The notes under the pieces are model-generated. The model searched no databases. It saw only the letters and a list, made by a program, of their open reading frames with translations, and had not been told where the DNA came from. From a virus: DNA of 44,840 nucleotides. How positions within the stretch are numbered: position 1 is the first letter of the stretch; each line of letters opens with the position of its first letter. The position numbers were made by a program, and so were the translations under genes. The stretch is taken from positions 1 through 44,840 of IMG/VR virus record IMGVR_UViG_3300030061_000540; one strand, 5' to 3'. This document shows positions 1 to 7,285 of this stretch, in pieces.

Positions 1-112
1 TATCTGTTCTGTGTCCCTTGACACCATTGGTCTTAGCATCGATATTTTGGTCACTCAACAATTTAACTGGAGAGCATTCCACCTTGTTTTCACTTGATAT
101 CACCACACTCAT
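1..112 (-). CDS. Possible 5' end of a leftward gene, truncated by the window edge
   Basis: A minus-strand frame opens with ATG at 110-112 and stays open for 37 codons to the window edge. The start of the product reads MSVVISSENKVE. An in-frame stop lies directly upstream, so this ATG is the natural start, and the bases before it (CAACTAA) are A-rich like the other leaders here. The product is not recognised. If real, it makes 113-703 a divergent intergenic region. The stretch is too short to rule out a chance open frame. Confidence 0.4.
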   Translation of the reverse strand, partial: MSVVISSENKVECSPVKLLSDQNIDAKTNGVKGHRTD

Positions 113-703
113 TTAGTTGCATCAAAGTAGTTAGGTATTGGTGATTGATTGTTTGAGTTGAGTTTGAAGTTGAGGGTTTGTTAAGCGTAACCGCTTGACA
201 AGTGATTGAGTGACGCAACATCACAGCGTAACATCACACCACCACACACTAGTATTCATTGAGGTAGATGTAGATGTGACACCACCCCCTCATACAAAAG
301 TTAGGACTGTGGGGGCAACATCAAACCAAAAGCCAAAACCTTTTTCGGCAACTTGAGAAATACAACCCACCGATTAATTTTGAAATCGATTTTTTATTTT
401 GAAAAAAAATAATATTTTATGCTAGAACCCAACATCCCTGAATAAATGACATCACATCACAACAAAGAGAGTTTTTTGAATAAAAAAAACTTCCACAGTA
501 AGGTGTGAATAGTGTGGCAAAAGAACTACGATTACAAAAAGTGTAAACATAGTAACTTATATATAATATAACAACTTACTATCTTTACAGTTTTGTGAGA
601 CTATGGACGATGCCTTTCGACATGTTTGGATATAAAATTTGACATTAGTCTTTAAATCTTTATTTTTAACGTAACTATATATGTATGGGTAATAATATTA
701 AAC
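113..703. promoter_or_regulatory. Non-coding, probably divergent control region with short repeats and hairpins
   Basis: No convincing gene is seen in these roughly 590 bases. The region holds several near-copies of ACATCACA (about 218, 231, 318 with one change, and a double copy near 450-463). A 7-bp inverted repeat TTAAGCG/CGCTTGA spans 181-198. A C5/G5 stem pairs 285-289 with 311-315. An AT-rich stem at 371-388 (CGATT/AATCG) is followed by a T-rich run. Bases 395-420 and 541-580 are very AT-rich. It lies between a possible leftward gene and the long rightward gene array, so it probably carries promoters for both; no confident -7/-33 pair could be picked. Confidence 0.5.
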
Positions 704-1285
704 ATGGCTAGGAAGAACGAAGCTAAATGGAAAAGAATAGTTGCATCTGTCAAGGCAGGTAGCAAGGGTGGTAAACCAGGACAGTGGTCAGCCCGTAAAG
801 CGCAGTTAGCTACACAGCGTTATAAGAAGTCTGGTGGTAAGTACACTGGTAGTAAAACAAAAGCCCAAAAGTCTTTGTCTAAGTGGACAAAAGAGGACTG
901 GGGTACAAAATCTGGGAAGCCATCGACACAAGGTAGTAAGGCTACAGGAGAGAGGTACCTACCTAAAAAGGTCCGTGAAGGTTTAACAAAGAAAGAATAC
1001 GAGGCAACAAGTAGAAAAAAACGAAGTGATATGAAAAAAGGTAAACAATTTAGTAAACAACCAAAGAAAGTGGCTAAAAAAACATCGGAACTAAAAGGTC
1101 CTAGTATGGAGGGGGTACCCCACTACACAAAAGAGGGTAAGTTATGGATGGGGGAGATGCACAAGCACCCAGGTAGGGGGTTAATGTCAGGTGCTGAACA
1201 CACAGACAGTAGTGTAAACCTATTCCACAAGGAAGAGATTCGTAACCCTTACGAGTTGTATAAGTATAAACTAAAGGACAAATGA
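704..1285 (+). CDS. DUF5872-like basic protein
   Basis: This is a 193-residue, very Lys-rich protein. Residues about 7-127 resemble the DUF5872 family, which I know from phages and giant DNA viruses: a KAGSKGGKPGQWSARKAQLA stretch (18-37), WTKEDWGTKSGKPS (61-74) and TGERYLPKKVREGL (81-94). The family has no known biochemical function. The C-terminal part (131-193) starts with KGPSM and carries an acidic FHKEEI patch, so it may be a separate module. The next gene starts at 1282 and overlaps this stop by 4 nt (ATGA), which indicates translational coupling. The high positive charge could suit nucleic-acid contact inside the capsid, but that is inference. Confidence 0.75.
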   Translation: MARKNEAKWKRIVASVKAGSKGGKPGQWSARKAQLATQRYKKSGGKYTGSKTKAQKSLSKWTKEDWGTKSGKPSTQGSKATGERYLPKKVREGLTKKEYEATSRKKRSDMKKGKQFSKQPKKVAKKTSELKGPSMEGVPHYTKEGKLWMGEMHKHPGRGLMSGAEHTDSSVNLFHKEEIRNPYELYKYKLKDK

Positions 1286-1572
1286 AGAAAAAATTAGTTG
1301 GTAATCAAGCAAAGCTTGACATGAATAAAGACGGTAGGCTTTCAAAGGAAGACTTTGACATGTTAAACAAGGGACCTAAAATGCAAGGCTCTTGGATTCG
1401 GAAGCACATTAACGGTGCAGGCCCAAACGCAGAGGGGTTTAAGGTCGTTGGTAAAAAAGATGGTGTAACCAAGTACGAAAACCAAAAGGGTGATATCAGA
1501 TACGGTGTTCCAGGTAAAAAAGGTACAGTGAAAACCTTGAAAACCAAAGAAGGTAAGCCGTATAAAGGATAA
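1282..1572 (+). CDS. Small protein with dockerin/EF-hand-like Ca2+ loop
   Basis: This 96-residue protein has residues D13-x-N15-x-D17-G18-x-L20-x-x-x-D24, matching the 12-residue Ca2+-binding loop of dockerins and EF-hands. The last ligand is Asp, as in dockerins, rather than Glu. Only one loop is visible, whereas dockerins have two and EF-hands usually pair, so binding might need dimerisation. The motifs KGPKM (30-34) and AGPNA (46-50) belong to a peptide family shared by neighbouring small proteins. The gene starts inside the upstream stop codon (ATGA) and is followed 4 nt later by the next gene. Its role is unknown; structural or host-surface adhesion functions are possible. Confidence 0.7.
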   Translation: MKKKLVGNQAKLDMNKDGRLSKEDFDMLNKGPKMQGSWIRKHINGAGPNAEGFKVVGKKDGVTKYENQKGDIRYGVPGKKGTVKTLKTKEGKPYKG

Positions 1573-1576
1573 AAAC

Positions 1577-1849
1577 ATGCCTAAACAGAAGTTAAGTCCA
1601 AAGGCATCCAAAGCTAAGGCCATAAGGGACCATAAAATAGCTATGACCCCTTCTAGAAAGAAGAAGAGGGTGGACAACCAAAGGATTCGTAGGGCTAAAC
1701 TAACCGAAATGGTGGCTAAACTAGGTTCCTTGAGTAAAGCTAAGTCTTGGTTAGCTAAAAGGGACTTTGACCACAAGGATGGTCGGTTTGAATTGATAAA
1801 AAAGAACCGTGGTAATGACGGTAATGGAACAAAATCAGAGAAAAAGTGA
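1577..1849 (+). CDS. Small basic hypothetical protein
   Basis: This 90-residue protein is rich in Lys and Arg, especially over the first 60 residues, and contains a DFDHKDGRFE stretch at about 63-72. There is no membrane segment or signal peptide. Its stop codon overlaps the next start (TGATG), placing it in a tightly coupled cistron series from 704 to 2187. I do not recognise a family. Its charge and position beside other basic proteins suggest a DNA-associated or capsid-internal role, which is inference only. Confidence 0.65.
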   Translation: MPKQKLSPKASKAKAIRDHKIAMTPSRKKKRVDNQRIRRAKLTEMVAKLGSLSKAKSWLAKRDFDHKDGRFELIKKNRGNDGNGTKSEKK

Positions 1850-2187
1850 TGAATAGTACGTGGTTGAGTAGAAGAGTACAGGGTGTAGGTCCAAACATGG
1901 TGGATAAATCCAAAATGGCCTGCAATAAACCCACAAAATCCTCTAGACCTGGCAAGAAAAAGATGGTTAAAGCCTGTTCTGGGGGAAAAGAGAAGATAAT
2001 ACACTTCGGAGCCTCTGGATATGGACATAATTACAGTGATGCAGCTAGAAAAAGCTTTAAAGCACGGCATAAATGCAGTACAGCAAAGGACAAAATGTCA
2101 GCAAGGTACTGGGCATGTAAAAATCTATGGGCTGGCAAGGGTGGTTCCACTAAATCTTCCCCAAAAAGTAGGAGAGGCAAGTATTAA
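1849..2187 (+). CDS. Small Cys/His-containing basic phage protein
   Basis: The product is about 112 residues. I place the start at the ATG at 1849, which overlaps the upstream TGA (TGATG); a GTG at 1846 would add one Met. The body contains ACSGGKEKIIHFG, GYGHNYSDAARKSF and ARHKCSTAKDKMSARYWACK. I recognise this arrangement as a small domain recurrent in phage and environmental viral genomes, without a function. Conserved Cys and His residues could bind zinc. A GVGPNM motif sits near the N-terminus. The high basic charge would fit nucleic-acid binding. Confidence 0.7.
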   Translation: MNSTWLSRRVQGVGPNMVDKSKMACNKPTKSSRPGKKKMVKACSGGKEKIIHFGASGYGHNYSDAARKSFKARHKCSTAKDKMSARYWACKNLWAGKGGSTKSSPKSRRGKY

Positions 2188-2206
2188 AAACATATAAAGA
2201 GAAAAA

Positions 2207-2989
2207 ATGGCAATTAATTACACATATCCCTCAAAATCTACCCCAACAGCTTCTGATGAGGTGTTGATTATAGACAACGAGGACACAACAAACCCACAAT
2301 CAACTAAAACTACAACAATCCAAAGCATCGTCAACCTAGCGAGTGGTTCAAGCCTTAACTCTGGGAAGATATTCGTTGGTAATGCGTCTAATGAGTCAGC
2401 TCAAGTGAACATGACTGGAGATGTAACAATAGACAACACAGGGGTTACAACGGTGGGGACTATTAACTCGGTTGCGGTAGCAACAGTTACAGCTGGGGCT
2501 GCACTAGGTGCCACAGCAAATCAAGACACAACGTCTACAATTTTAGGTGGTAACCTTACGGGTACTGTTAACGGTGTAGCAGTGGCTACAGTTACAAACG
2601 GTGCTGCTGCAGGTGCAATTGCACTACCGTTAGCTGGTGGTGAGATGTCAGGCACTATAGCAGGTAACCAAAACATTATTGGTAAGAGACCAACCATTGT
2701 TGACACAAACGCAACACTCACGCTTCAGGACAATGTACACGAAGGTGCGTTCATATACTCTAACGCTGCTGGTGCCACAACAATAACCATCGACCCATTT
2801 TCTAGTGAACCGTTCACTGATGGTACAGAAATTAAAATAATGAGGGGTGCAACGCCACCAAGTGTTGCTGTAACCCCTGGAAGTGGTGTAACATTAAATG
2901 GAGGCACTGGGAGTATATCCATAGCCTCAGCATATGGGACGATAACATTGAAACAATTGTCAGTTGACGTTTGGGTTGCTTATGTATAA
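2207..2989 (+). CDS. Fibre- or decoration-like structural protein
   Basis: The protein is 260 residues, rich in Thr, Ala, Gly, Val and Asn, with almost no Cys, Trp or Met, typical of trimeric beta-structured phage fibres and decoration proteins. Two repeated segments are visible, each around an NSVAVATVT/NGVAVATVT core (about residues 88-125). The C-terminus (about 168-260) looks like a compact beta domain ending in WVAYV. There is no signal peptide, which fits virion assembly in the cytoplasm. It lies between the small basic proteins and a membrane protein rather than in the tail block. A surface role such as head fibre is plausible but unproven. Confidence 0.6.
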   Translation: MAINYTYPSKSTPTASDEVLIIDNEDTTNPQSTKTTTIQSIVNLASGSSLNSGKIFVGNASNESAQVNMTGDVTIDNTGVTTVGTINSVAVATVTAGAALGATANQDTTSTILGGNLTGTVNGVAVATVTNGAAAGAIALPLAGGEMSGTIAGNQNIIGKRPTIVDTNATLTLQDNVHEGAFIYSNAAGATTITIDPFSSEPFTDGTEIKIMRGATPPSVAVTPGSGVTLNGGTGSISIASAYGTITLKQLSVDVWVAYV

Positions 2990-2992
2990 AAC

Positions 2993-3286
2993 ATGGATAA
3001 TGAAACTTTAATACCAATGCTCGTAGCCCTGATAGGGGCGTTAGGACTAAAGGAGGGTTGGAACATATGGAAGAAGAAAATAGATAACTCAGCCTCCTTC
3101 AAGAGTAGCCTGCGAGAAGACAACAGAAAAAGAATAGGTGAGCTTGAAGAAAAGGTTAAGGGTCTGTATGAAAAAATAGAGGCACTATTATTGGAGAACG
3201 CAACACTAAAGGCTAATGTAGCCAGACTTGAAGAAAGAATATTAATAACAGCAAAGAATAGAGTTAAGAAAGACAAAGACATCTAA
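2993..3286 (+). CDS. Membrane-anchored coiled-coil protein
   Basis: This 97-residue protein has one N-terminal hydrophobic segment (about residues 6-22), then a basic stretch, then a predicted coiled coil (about 48-90) with regular Leu/Ile spacing. It starts 3 nt after the previous stop. Possible roles include an inner-membrane spanin subunit, a holin accessory protein or a virion membrane-channel component; the sequence does not decide. It lies 3 kb upstream of the main lysis genes, and the chaperonin gene follows after a short AT-rich leader. Confidence 0.6.
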   Translation: MDNETLIPMLVALIGALGLKEGWNIWKKKIDNSASFKSSLREDNRKRIGELEEKVKGLYEKIEALLLENATLKANVARLEERILITAKNRVKKDKDI

Positions 3287-3332
3287 CGCTGGGGGTTTTC
3301 GTCTTTACGAGTAGTAAATTAAATTTAATTAA

Positions 3333-4874
3333 ATGTCAGACAATATAATTAAACACCTTAGCTTCGGTGATGAGGCTAGGGAAAATGTGTTTAACGGTAT
3401 AGATAAGCTATACCTAGCAGTAAGTTCAACACTAGGTGCTAGTGGTAAGTGTGTACTCCTAGAGGACGGTTCGGGAGGACCAGTGGTAACAAAGGACGGT
3501 GTCACTGTAGCCAACGCAGTCACACTAATAGACCCAGTTGAAAACATGGGTGCAACCCTACTCAAGCAGGCCGCAAGGAAGACGGTGGAGGAGGCTGGTG
3601 ACGGGACAACCACCGCCACTATACTAGCGCACTCAATCATAAGTGAGGCACAAAAAATAAATGGGTTTAGTGAAAGGGAGGTTAAGGCTGGTATAAACTC
3701 AGCAACATCTAAAGTAATTAAGTACCTAGAAGACCGAGCTACAGAGGTAAGTGGTAATATGCTAAAGCACGTTGCCACGATATCGTCAAACAATGACGAG
3801 GAGTTGGGTGAGATAATATCATCTGCGTTTAACGCCTCTGGTAAGGGTGGGGTGGTAACAATGGAGATATCTAGAGACGAGAACACATCGTTTGAGGTTG
3901 TTAACGGAGCAACGCTAGATAATCCACTAAAGAACTTTCATTTCATTACAGACAAGGAAAGTGGTTCTTGTGTACTAAACAACCCATTGGTCCTTATTGT
4001 AGAGAACAAGATAGAGAACATAAGGAAGATAGAGCCGATACTTGCATACGTCATAAAGAACCACAAGGAGTTACTTATAATCGGGGATACTGATGAGCAG
4101 GTTGTTTCTGCCTTGGCTATGAATAAGATAAAGGGTAACATAAAGGTCAATGTTGTTGACGCACCAGACTACGGTATCAACAGGAAGGAAAGAATGCAGG
4201 ACCTAGCTGTTATCACAGGCGCAACGGTAATCAACGAAGACCTCGGTGATGACATGGACCTCATACAGCCAGAACACTTGGGCGAATGCTCAAAGGCTAT
4301 AACCAACAAGGATGAGACAATCCTTGAGGTGGATGAATTAAATGACGAAGTAAAAGAGCTTGTAGAACTGGTTAAGTCTCAGATGGAGGAAACAAAGTTC
4401 CCAGGCAAAAAGTTACAACTAGAAAAAAGACTTGCCATACTATCGTGTAAGGTATCAGTCATAAAGGTTGGAGCCAACTCTGAAGTAGAACTAAAAGAAA
4501 AAAGTGACAGGGTTGAGGACGCAATCTGTGCAACAAGGGCCGCCATAAAGGAGGGAATACTCCCAGGTGGTGGTGTAGCACTACTAAATGCGTCCAAGAA
4601 AGTTAAGGCCGTAAATGAGGTCGAAGAAAGCCTTTTAAGGGCCATTAGAAAGCCTTACGAGGTTATTATGACAAATGGTGAGTACGATGAGATTATCTAC
4701 GATAAGAGGACGGGATATGGGGTCGATGTCAAAACAGGTAAGACTGTGAACATGATAAAGGCTGGAATCATTGACCCACTACTTGTAACCAAGAGTGCAT
4801 TAAAGAATGCCGTGTCTGTGTCCACAACCATTATGTCCACAAACTGTGTAATCAATAACCTTAGACAGAAATGA
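3333..4874 (+). CDS. groEL: Phage-encoded chaperonin GroEL (Cpn60)
   Basis: The protein is 513 residues; bacterial GroEL is about 548. The group I chaperonin signatures are present: TKDGVTVA (53-60), the nucleotide-binding GDGTTT (89-94), and the Asp needed for ATP hydrolysis in RVEDA (about 396), followed by GGGVAL. The apical part keeps VDAPDYGINRKERMQDLA and an ITGATVINEDLG stretch. It ends in VINNLRQK with no Gly-Gly-Met tail. The chamber should fold client proteins in the cytoplasm with a GroES lid, encoded immediately downstream with a 4-nt overlap. The order groEL-groES is the reverse of the usual bacterial operon. Capsid protein is the natural client by analogy with phages that depend on host GroEL, but this is inference. 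Confidence 0.95.
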   Translation: MSDNIIKHLSFGDEARENVFNGIDKLYLAVSSTLGASGKCVLLEDGSGGPVVTKDGVTVANAVTLIDPVENMGATLLKQAARKTVEEAGDGTTTATILAHSIISEAQKINGFSEREVKAGINSATSKVIKYLEDRATEVSGNMLKHVATISSNNDEELGEIISSAFNASGKGGVVTMEISRDENTSFEVVNGATLDNPLKNFHFITDKESGSCVLNNPLVLIVENKIENIRKIEPILAYVIKNHKELLIIGDTDEQVVSALAMNKIKGNIKVNVVDAPDYGINRKERMQDLAVITGATVINEDLGDDMDLIQPEHLGECSKAITNKDETILEVDELNDEVKELVELVKSQMEETKFPGKKLQLEKRLAILSCKVSVIKVGANSEVELKEKSDRVEDAICATRAAIKEGILPGGGVALLNASKKVKAVNEVEESLLRAIRKPYEVIMTNGEYDEIIYDKRTGYGVDVKTGKTVNMIKAGIIDPLLVTKSALKNAVSVSTTIMSTNCVINNLRQK

Positions 4875-5131
4875 GGACTATAGGTAAGTACATGCTAATC
4901 CAGCCAGTGAAGGAGGGAAGCACGAAGAACGAGAGTGGTTTAATATTGTCTGACGCTCATAAGGAGGATATAAGGTACAGAGAGGCTACAGTATCTAGGA
5001 TTGGTAACCTTGTTGAAGGTATCACTGAGGGTGACACGGTTTATTACGACAGACACGCTGGCTTCGATATGGAGATAAAGGGTGTAGTGTACAAGGTGAT
5101 AAAAGAGTTTGACGTTGTCGTTGTTTTATGA
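4871..5131 (+). CDS. groES: Phage-encoded co-chaperonin GroES (Cpn10)
   Basis: The protein is 86 residues; E. coli GroES is 97. It aligns with the Cpn10 fold: an N-terminal GKYMLIQPV strand, a candidate mobile loop STKNESGLIL (17-26) that would contact GroEL, the REATVSRIGN strand, EGDTVYYDRHAG and a C-terminal YKVIKEFDVVVV strand. It would form the heptameric lid of the adjacent phage GroEL. Its start overlaps the groEL stop (ATGA), and its own stop overlaps the next start the same way, so the three genes are probably translated together. The shorter length suggests trimmed roof or base loops. Confidence 0.92.
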   Translation: MRTIGKYMLIQPVKEGSTKNESGLILSDAHKEDIRYREATVSRIGNLVEGITEGDTVYYDRHAGFDMEIKGVVYKVIKEFDVVVVL

Positions 5132-5568
5132 GGATAGAACCGCAGACCCTAAAAGACATAAACCTACTAAAGCATTACAGGACAATAAGGAAGTGGGCAT
5201 GTAAAACAAATGGTTTATCAGACTCTGACCTAGAGCTTTTGATATACCTAGACTGCGAGGGTAGGTTCACCAAGAGGGATTACGAGACTGGTGTGTTTTC
5301 TTATAGCTGGGACAAGAGGAGATGGGATAGGTTACTCAAGAACGGTTGGATTGTGGTTTGGAGAAAAAGAAACCACACAACGCAGAAGTACCATGTGTAC
5401 GAGGTTTCCCTAAGAACTAAGCAGCTAACAAATAAGATGTATAAGATAATGCTTGGGTACGAAGATTTACCCACCAGCACTCATAATAAGATTATGTTAG
5501 GTAGGAGTTATATGGATAAAGTTTTATCTAAATCAATTATTTCTGCGAATAATGATAAAAACAGGTAA
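5128..5568 (+). CDS. Winged-helix-like DNA-binding protein candidate
   Basis: This 146-residue basic protein contains LSDSDLELLIYLDCEGRF (about 30-47), then WDKRRWDRLLKNGWIVVWR (68-86) and KYHVYEVS (95-102). The helix-helix-wing pattern resembles MarR-like winged-helix domains. The C-terminal NKMYKIMLGYEDLPTS segment is a feature I associate with conserved phage proteins of unknown function. It is coupled to groES by an ATGA overlap. It could regulate late genes or be a DNA-associated morphogenesis factor. Only the fold class is reasonably supported. Confidence 0.65.
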   Translation: MRIEPQTLKDINLLKHYRTIRKWACKTNGLSDSDLELLIYLDCEGRFTKRDYETGVFSYSWDKRRWDRLLKNGWIVVWRKRNHTTQKYHVYEVSLRTKQLTNKMYKIMLGYEDLPTSTHNKIMLGRSYMDKVLSKSIISANNDKNR

Positions 5569-5592
5569 TATACATAATACAACACTGTACTA

Positions 5593-5808
5593 ATGGAAGA
5601 AAAAATAAGTATATATAACGCATCTAAGCCTTTACTTAGCAGAGATTCATACAAGAAAGCTAGGATGAAGGCCCGACAAGAAAATCGAATCAATGAAAAC
5701 GATGAGTCGGTTGATGTGTCTGGTCCAGCAATGATGGCTATAGATAGAGCCATTAGTAGAAGTAGTAGAAGAAGTAAGGCTGCACCTAGAAAAATGAGGA
5801 GGGACTAA
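5593..5808 (+). CDS. Small hypothetical protein
   Basis: This 71-residue protein has a charged N-terminal half and a very basic, Ser/Arg-rich tail (RSSRRSKAAPRKMRRD). A SGPAMMAID segment (43-51) matches the Gly-Pro motif repeated in neighbouring small proteins. It ends TAATG with the next gene starting in the overlap. No family is recognised. The Arg-rich tail could bind nucleic acid. Confidence 0.6.
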   Translation: MEEKISIYNASKPLLSRDSYKKARMKARQENRINENDESVDVSGPAMMAIDRAISRSSRRSKAAPRKMRRD

Positions 5809-6218
5809 TGAGAACAAAAAAAGAAAAAGGGCCAAATTTATTAGGTATAGGTAAAAAAATTAACAATGTTGTTGATAGGGTTACTAATTTAAAACCCACA
5901 ATAACATTTAATAATACACCGCCACCACCTACAATAACTCCACCCACACCACCAACTCCAGAAACAGAAACAGAAACAGAAACACCAGTGGTTAACCCAC
6001 AGGAAGAGGAGTTAAAAAGACAGGCTAGAGAGGTTATGTCTGGTAATGTAAACGCAGCACAGGCTGAGTACTTTAGACAGCAAAATGAAGGGTTGTTCGA
6101 GCTGAATGAGCGTAAAGGCGAAAAAATGACGGGTGTAAACCCTGTGTCTAATAGAAGAGATGGAATGAGCGAGTTGTTTGGTGGTCTTTACGGCTCTGAA
6201 GAATCAAGAGGTTTTTAA
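5808..6218 (+). CDS. Small protein with Pro/Thr-rich linker
   Basis: The product is 136 residues. The N-terminus carries KGPNLLGIG (7-15). Residues about 37-66 form a low-complexity Pro/Thr/Glu linker, including a short TE dipeptide repeat. A charged, probably helical segment follows (about 66-105), then a Gly-rich tail. The layout suggests two short binding regions joined by a flexible spacer. Its start overlaps the previous stop by 1 nt. I do not recognise the family. Confidence 0.6.
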   Translation: MRTKKEKGPNLLGIGKKINNVVDRVTNLKPTITFNNTPPPPTITPPTPPTPETETETETPVVNPQEEELKRQAREVMSGNVNAAQAEYFRQQNEGLFELNERKGEKMTGVNPVSNRRDGMSELFGGLYGSEESRGF

Positions 6219-6238
6219 AAAAAATAAATAACTACAAA

Positions 6239-6406
6239 ATGAGAAAAGATTTAGGTATAAATTCAGTATGGGACGGGCCACTAGATATGAGTGAGTTCCC
6301 AACAGAAAAGGGTGACAGTAACGGTATTAAGGGTATTAAGCTTTTAGCCAAGAATCAGCCACCATGCAAGATGGGTCCTATAACCGAACGAGCTAAAGGT
6401 TTTTAG
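6239..6406 (+). CDS. 55-residue small protein with two Gly-Pro motifs
   Basis: An ATG at 6239 opens a 55-codon frame ending in TAG at 6404-6406, filling exactly the gap between its neighbours. The leader (TAAATAACTACAAA) is A-rich like those of other genes here, and the next gene starts 1 nt after the stop. The peptide begins MRKDLGINSVWDGPLDM and contains CKMGPITE near the end; both Gly-Pro sites match the motif seen in surrounding small proteins. No known family. Position, spacing and the shared motif argue it is real. Confidence 0.6.
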   Translation: MRKDLGINSVWDGPLDMSEFPTEKGDSNGIKGIKLLAKNQPPCKMGPITERAKGF

Positions 6407-6407
6407 T

Positions 6408-6650
6408 ATGTCTTTCTGGGATATATTTAGAACAAGAAACAGGTACAACGAAAAGAACATCGTTGGTTTTCTATCATTTGCGGTGATGACAATATTTGCT
6501 GCTGTTGACATTGCTACTGGTATATACGGTAAAGAGTTAGTACACAGCGATGTAATATTTAATTCATTCGTTATAGTAACACTTGGTGCTTTTGGTATTG
6601 CCGAAGCTGGTCAGATTTTCGGTAAGAAAAGTGATACGGAACAAAAATAA
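6408..6650 (+). CDS. Holin-like small membrane protein
   Basis: This 80-residue protein has two hydrophobic segments (about residues 18-40 and 48-70) separated by a short polar turn, an N-terminus with charged residues and a charged C-terminus (KKSDTEQK). This is the class II holin layout. It lies two genes upstream of the endolysin and shares its direction. A holin would oligomerise in the inner membrane and time lysis by releasing endolysin. Holins share little sequence, so the call rests on topology and position. Confidence 0.6.
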   Translation: MSFWDIFRTRNRYNEKNIVGFLSFAVMTIFAAVDIATGIYGKELVHSDVIFNSFVIVTLGAFGIAEAGQIFGKKSDTEQK

Positions 6651-6652
6651 TA

Positions 6653-6820
6653 ATGACAATATTTAAGTTGATGTATAACGAAATAAAAATTGTGTTAATT
6701 AATATGTTAACCCTTGGGATATCTTTTAGCAGCTTAGAGATGTCTTTAAAGATAATCTTACTGTCTGTGACCATAGGGTACACCGTCCATAAATGGATAA
6801 CCATTAAAAAGAAGAAATAA
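6653..6820 (+). CDS. 55-residue membrane protein in the lysis cassette
   Basis: An ATG at 6653 overlapping a TAATAATG run starts a 55-codon frame that ends TAA at 6818-6820, directly before the endolysin start at 6821. The peptide is hydrophobic throughout, with one or two possible membrane segments (about 11-25 and 30-48) and a strongly basic tail (KWITIKKKK). Size, position and basic C-terminus fit a second holin, an antiholin or a pinholin-type partner. Confidence 0.55.
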   Translation: MTIFKLMYNEIKIVLINMLTLGISFSSLEMSLKIILLSVTIGYTVHKWITIKKKK

Positions 6821-7285
6821 ATGAAGGTAACTGAGCATGTTTCTTATAAGGAGGTAACCAAAAGCAACACCGCTATTAGAAGGGGTATAGAAAACATACC
6901 AAGCGGTGAGCAAATGGAGAAGATAAAGCTACTCTGTAAAAAGGTTTTTGAACCACTCAGGGAACATGTGGGTGGCCCTATAGCTATAAACAGTTTGTTT
7001 AGAAGTGTAGAGTTAAATAGAGCTATCGGGGGTTCGTCAAGTTCACAGCACTGCGCTATTAATGGTGCGGCTATGGACATTGATGACACACTAGGGTATA
7101 TGTCTAACACAGACATGTTTAACTTTATAAAAGACAACTTAGACTTTGACCAGCTTATCTGGGAGTACGGTGACGATGACAACCCAAACTGGGTTCATGT
7201 TTCTTACAAGGAAAGAGAAAATAGAAATCAAATATTGAAATGCAAAAGAGTAAAAGGAAAGACGGTATATTCTTTATTCTCTTAA
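6821..7285 (+). CDS. Endolysin, peptidase M15 family-like
   Basis: The protein is 154 residues and resembles M15 (VanY/L-Ala-D-Glu type) zinc peptidases, which cut peptidoglycan stem peptides. The zinc ligands appear as H77, D86 in GAAMDID and H126 in NWVHVSY; Ser residues and an Arg-containing INSLFRSVELN substrate-side segment precede them. The usual spacing is H-x2-G-x-A-x-D; here it is H-x4-G-x-A-x-D, two residues longer. There is no signal peptide, so release would need a holin. The last 46 nt overlap the spanin-like gene in another frame. Confidence 0.85.
   Translation: MKVTEHVSYKEVTKSNTAIRRGIENIPSGEQMEKIKLLCKKVFEPLREHVGGPIAINSLFRSVELNRAIGGSSSSQHCAINGAAMDIDDTLGYMSNTDMFNFIKDNLDFDQLIWEYGDDDNPNWVHVSYKERENRNQILKCKRVKGKTVYSLFS

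Noticed and set aside
371-401. Rho-independent terminator in the left intergenic region
   Set aside because: The stem is only 5 bp and AT-rich; the T-rich tail may simply be part of the AT-rich control region.
649-703. Sigma70-like promoter from TTGACA at about 649
   Set aside because: No matching -10 hexamer lies at the right distance, and Bacteroidota use a different consensus.
1363-2070. 235-residue minus-strand open frame
   Set aside because: It lies opposite three well-spaced plus-strand genes with coupled starts, has no leader, and its composition reflects the AT-rich, Lys-rich genes on the other strand.
3329-3886. 185-residue open frame antisense to groEL
   Set aside because: Wholly inside a certain chaperonin gene; low-complexity Ser/Leu/Ala product is what the reverse of such coding sequence yields.
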